Shown here piece by piece: positions 60,041 to 64,000 of a stretch of DNA of 64,000 bases (position 1 is the stretch's first letter; every line of letters starts with the position of its first letter). Source of the stretch: Parascedosporium putredinis (taxonomy: Eukaryota; Ascomycota; Sordariomycetes; Microascales; Microascaceae); the NCBI GenBank assembly GCA_949357655.1, contig CASHTG010000015.1:3968001-4032000 (forward strand), given 5' to 3'. The notes under the pieces were generated by a model that ran no database searches, was not told the origin of the DNA, and saw only the letters and a list, made by a program, of their open reading frames with translations. The translations under genes and the position numbers were made by a program.

Positions 60041-61995
60041 ATGGCCGACGTCGAGGAGCCCCAGTTCAACACCCTCGCTGAGCGCATCGCCGCTTTAAAC
60101 AGGCAAAAGAACTTCTCCACGGCAGACGCTCCCAAGAAACGGGCCCCGCCTCCTCCTCCCCAGGCCGCGTCGACGCCCGCCCAGCCTCCGTCAACCAGAG
60201 CGGCAGCCCCTCCACTCCCTCTCGACGACCCACGGGCAAGGCCAACGTCGGCGCCGGCTCCGGCGCCACTTCCCCGCCAGCATCGCCGTGCAGTCACCCC
60301 CGCTGCCGTCTCGAAACTCGTACTTCCAGCAGCAGCACCAACAGCCCTCGCCCGCTCCTCGCCCGCGCTGCCCCTCGCCGACCGACCCTGCAGCCGGATG
60401 TGCGGCGGAACTCGACCTCGTCCGACATCTCCTACATCTCCACCGTCTCCAACCTCTCCATCGGGGTAGAAATAACTCGTCCAGCGCGAGCTTCGTTTCC
60501 ACCGACGGCCAGCCCACGCGGAAGCTACCGCCCGCTTACAATCCCGCGACCCTGCCGCCCCTGCCACCAAGTCGTCGAGAGTCGGAGGCGAAGGAGGCTG
60601 CTGCAAAACAAAATGCAGTGAAATCAAAGTACTCGCCAAGTGCCCGGGCCGTCGAACCACCTCCGCCGCCTTCCCAACCCCCTCGTCTGCCCTCTCGACC
60701 GGCGAGGTCTCCCGGCCTCACCCCCACCGACACGAAGTCATCAACGCCTCGCCGCCTTCCGCCTGCGCCCTCCGCCTACGTCAAGCCTCCGCCCGTCTTG
60801 CCCTCCCGGCCCAAGAGCCACGAGAATGGCGCCTCTCCTCCGCTGCCTTCCTCCAATAGAAATACGCGGGACGCGCCGCCTCCCGTGCCCGTGGCGTCTC
60901 GGCCGTCCGTCTCCCAGATCGAAGACGCCGTTGCCAAGGCCACCGCAAACTGCCTTCTGTGCCGCGACTTTTCCGGCCCCGATGCCGTGGGTGCCCAGTT
61001 TCCTCGCCACGGGGTGCCGCGCCAGGATCCCCTAGGTTTCCTGGCCCGCGCCCTCTGCGACCCGTTCCCTCGCACACCGACAAGGCACGCGCCATCTTCA
61101 CCTGGGCACACCACAACGTCGTCTACGACTACGAAATGTTTTCCAGCGGCAACATCCGCCACGTCTCACCCGAAGAGGTCATCTTCACGGGCAAGGCCGT
61201 GTGCGGCGGCTACGCGGGTGCTTCGAGGCCATCGCCAAGAGAGCCGGCATGGAGTGCGTCATGGTGACGGGCCACGGCAAGGGCGCCGGCTATACCCCGC
61301 TCAAGAAGGGCGAGCGGTGCCCACCCAAGAAGCCCGACGGCCACGCCTGGAACGCCGTGCGCATCGACGGCGGCGAGTGGAAGCTCCTCGACGCCTGCTG
61401 GGGCGCGGGCCACCTCGACCGCTCGACCAACACGTACAAGCAAAAGTTCTCGCCCATTGAGTTTTGCGCGAGCAACGAAGTCTTTGGCCGCCGCCACTTC
61501 CCGCGAGACCCCAACCAGTTTTTCCGCGCCGACGGCCAGATCCCCACCTGGGAGGAGTACTTCACCGGGGGCTCTCGGACGAGCCCGTCAAGACGTTTGG
61601 CAACCTCTACGACGACGGGTGCGCCAAGAGCTCCTCGCCCCCGCCGAGCGCAACCTCTCCGTCTACAGCGGCCAAGTCGTGCGCTTCCAGTTCTCCAACA
61701 TTTGCGAGCACTGGGCCAAGATACACCGCGGCGAGCCGCGCAAGCCCTTCCTCCTCACCATCCACGGCCTCGACGGGCGCCAGGACAGCACCATTCCCTT
61801 TGAGACTGACGGCTACTGGTGGTGGCTCGACGTCAACGCTCGCGACCTCGGCGCCCCGGGCAAAAGGTCTCGCTTCTGGTGCTTGAGACGTTTGATGGGA
61901 GGGACGCCGCGGGCGTCACGGCGGCGCAGTTTACGCAGGGGAAGGGGAGGGTTGGCATGTCTTGGTCCAGCAGGGCGGAATGGGCCTTGGTTTAA
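60041..61995 (+). CDS. Transglutaminase-like protein, Cyk3/Kyphoscoliosis-peptidase related
   Basis: Begins MADVEEPQFNTLAERIAALNRQ, followed by about 300 residues rich in Pro and Ser with several PPPPP and PPxLPSRP motifs that could bind SH3 domains. The C-terminal half is a transglutaminase-like fold: ARAIFTWAHHNVVYDYEMF, VIFTGKAVCGGYAG (candidate Cys, codon 61202-61204), KKPDGHAWNAVRI (His, 61342-61344), EWKLLDACWGAGHLD (Asp, 61390-61392). The Cys/His/Asp spacing fits the family. Downstream segments include FLLTIHGLDGRQDST, DGYWWWLDV and the end AEWALV. Related fungal proteins act at the division septum with SH3 partners; that role is inferred. One-base repairs: GGGG 60463-60466, CCC 61067-61069, GGG 61216-61218, GGGGG 61567-61571, GGG 61617-61619, AAAA 61862-61865, plus a shift between 60,150 and 60,300. 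Length about 655 residues. Confidence 0.85.
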
Positions 61996-63066
61996 TGGGC
62001 GGGATTCTTTTTTTATGAGGGGACATCGCTTTCACTGGTTTCCCCACCTTTTGTTCTTTTTTGCCAACCCCCGTTGGACCGGGGATTGCGACAGAGCGGG
62101 TTATGGCTCTTTTTCTTTGTGTTTTTTGTTACTGTTTTTGGTGGTGGGCTTTTTCTGGTTTGATATCCTCACGAACACGGTAGGCATTATTATAGTTCAT
62201 TGCAAGGGAATGGAGGAATCATGGTATCGAGAGTGGCTAATACGAAGAAGAAACGGAAGAAGAAAATACATGGATGTACTCAACATTGGCGGTTTACTCG
62301 GAGCCGTAGGGCTCGATTGTCTTGGTAGTTGGTCATGAGAAAAGACCATTGAAAAAATCAAACTAGTCCTTGTATTGTATCAAAACAAGCATTGATATAC
62401 ACTTGTTTCCTGTCAAACATCTTCAAGAATCGAATCTTCTAAAGCTTGATGTGGTCTAAGACACCCATTAACACTTTATCGACTGGGTGGACTGAGAGGG
62501 ACCAAGCACATGGCAGAACACCCATGCCTGCTTATATAATCCGAAATCACAAGCCAGAGCAAACGAGGAGCTCGCCGCAAGTTGATTTTCCATGTACTTG
62601 TCCCCTTTCCATTGGGACGCACAAGCTGACGAGGCGCACTCTGGAAGCCGCGATCTCCACACTCAAATGAGGGAAGCAGCATTCTACCCACCCCTTTCCA
62701 AGTCTCCCCCTCCCCCTCGTCACAGATATTTTCCTTAATGCTGTGCCTGTGATTTTTTCAGGAGACATCTAGTGCTTGGACAATGAGTCAAATCCAACTC
62801 CCACCACTCTTTCTCCTTTTTCCTTGTAGTCTTTTTTTTTTTTTCTAGTGTGCGCATAGCTTCAGTCTTGTCGCATCGCCAAAACCTCTCCTTCCCCTAA
62901 GGACACGACGTCCAGACCAGTTGTGAAGCTTGAAAAGACATAGTCGAAACCCCGAAGCGAACCGGGTATTGACCTCGACCAACGCAAACCTCAATTCCTC
63001 CCTCTACGACCAAATTCGATACCGACGCACTCTCTCCGAACCCCCGCGCCGCGCCGCGCCACCAAG
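61996..63066. other. Intergenic region before alg7
   Basis: T-rich 3' region of the transglutaminase-like gene followed by the promoter and C-rich leader of alg7. No gene seen. Confidence 0.6.
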
Positions 63067-64000
63067 ATGCAGACCCTCCCACCGACCCTGACGCGCAACG
63101 AGACGCTCACCCTCCTCACCCTGTCCGGAGCGTGTCTCGCCATCCTCGCCAACACCTTTAACGGCGATGGCGAACCCTCATCGCCTCGCTGGCTCTGAGC
63201 GGCATCGCCTTTAGCCTCTGCTACTCGATGATCCGCTGGCTGGGCCCCACGTTTGTCCAGCACGGCTTCAAGGGCAGGGACCTGTGCAAAGCGAACCGGC
63301 CCGAGATCCCCGAGTGCATGGGCGCCGTGTGCGCCGCCGTCTACCTCATCGTCATCATTATATTTATCCCCTTTCCCTTTTACAAGGATATTGTCGCGGC
63401 CACGAGCGGAGGCGGAAATAGGGACGTCGTGCTTGAAGTGCATCACGTCAACGAGGGTCGGTTCCTGCATAGGTTCCCGCATAGCAAGGTATGCGCTCTG
63501 CCCGCATCTCTTTTTTTTTTTTTCCCTTTCCCCTTTCCCGCTGCTGTGTTTGATCCAGCCCTTGTGAGGACGCTCAAGGCTAACCCGTTGTTTTCTTTCG
63601 TCGCCATCCTCGCAGCTGGCTTCCTATCTCTCGGCCATCCTGTCGCTCCAGACGATCGCGCTCCTCGGTCTTAGCGATGACCTGTTTGACATTCGCTGGC
63701 GCCACAAGTGGTGGATCCCGGGCCTGGCCTGCATCCCCATCCTCGTCGTGTACTTTGTCGATTTTGGCGTGACCTCGGTCGTCATGCCTATCCCCTCCAG
63801 CCGTACCTGGGCGAGCTCTTCGACCTCGGCGGCCTCTACTACGTCTACATGGCCTGCATCGCAATGTTCTGCCCCCAGAGCATCAACATGCTCGCGGGCA
63901 TCAACGGCATCGAGGTCGCCCAATCCATCGTCATCGCCCTCCTCCTCGTCTTCAACGATTGCCTCTACCTCTTCACCCCGTACCCGCACCCGGCCACCGA
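63067..64000 (+). CDS. alg7: UDP-GlcNAc:dolichyl-phosphate GlcNAc-1-P transferase (partial)
   Basis: Catalyses the first step of N-glycan precursor assembly on the cytosolic face of the endoplasmic reticulum, making GlcNAc-PP-dolichol; the target of tunicamycin. Exon 1 is 63067-63488, intron 63489-63615, exon 2 from 63616 past the window edge, so the C-terminal part is missing. Membrane segments are visible near the N-terminus, at [35 protein letters not shown], and after the intron [17 protein letters not shown]. Catalytic motifs: [16 protein letters not shown] (Asp pair) and [34 protein letters not shown] is family-typical. One-base repairs are needed at CCC 63175-63177 (restoring EPLIASLAL) and CCCC 63792-63795 (restoring [16 protein letters not shown]). 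Assignment is firm despite truncation. Confidence 0.96.

Noticed and set aside
20275..63900. Insertional RNA editing (adding C residues as in some mitochondria) as cause of the frame breaks
   Set aside because: The missing bases are C, G, T or A, always extend an existing run, and occur on both strands of nuclear-type genes; technical under-calling is simpler.

Overview
The window comes from the nuclear genome of a filamentous ascomycete, most likely a Sordariomycete. Reasons: short GT-AG introns with CTAAC/CTGAC branch-like sites, GC-rich coding with pyrimidine-rich leaders, a Zn2Cys6 regulator, a LaeA-type methyltransferase, a fused one-chain isopropylmalate isomerase, and a frequenin/NCS-1 protein of filamentous-fungal type. 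The species was not identified.

Layout. 1-4.9 kb: non-coding leader and promoter DNA. 4.9-8.0 kb (+): Zn2Cys6 transcription factor. 9.2-10.5 kb (-): SAM-dependent methyltransferase, convergent with it. 10.5-20.3 kb: almost 10 kb with no recognisable gene. 20.3-23.1 kb (+): replication factor Cdc45. 23.7 kb (+): tRNA-Ala(AGC). 27.1-28.3 kb (+): ncs-1. 28.9-30.4 kb (-): Rkm5/METTL21-type lysine methyltransferase. 31.3-34.2 kb (-): leu1. 34.2-39.0 kb: no gene seen. 39.0-41.1 kb: simple-sequence block, then two tandem duplications. 41.4-48.5 kb (-): a very large, repeat-rich, probably tail-anchored protein. 50.2-51.4 kb (+): small cyclin. 52.4-55.8 kb (-): F-box/leucine-rich protein. 60.0-62.0 kb (+): transglutaminase-like (Cyk3-related) protein. 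63.1 kb to the edge (+): Alg7, cut by the window end.

Reading frames. Nearly every gene except ncs-1 is broken into pieces in different frames. In almost every case the frame is restored by adding one base to an existing mononucleotide run of 3-6 bases (C, G, T or A, on either strand). Essential genes (cdc45, alg7) and leu1 are affected alike. This looks like systematic homopolymer under-calling in the assembly, not gene decay. The gene models below assume this and name the sites.

The genes are mostly unrelated housekeeping functions (replication, leucine synthesis, calcium signalling, N-glycosylation, ribosomal protein methylation) and do not form a cluster. The most unusual content is the 41.4-48.5 kb locus. 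It encodes about 2,000 residues of modular repeats: QEP-type repeats, RGEQP...PRR modules ending in PF-x-M, and six MFVFxAG motifs. These are followed by basic nuclear-localisation-like patches, a Glu-Pro tract and a C-terminal hydrophobic segment. The architecture suggests a nuclear-envelope or pore-associated FG-like protein, but I recognise no named family.
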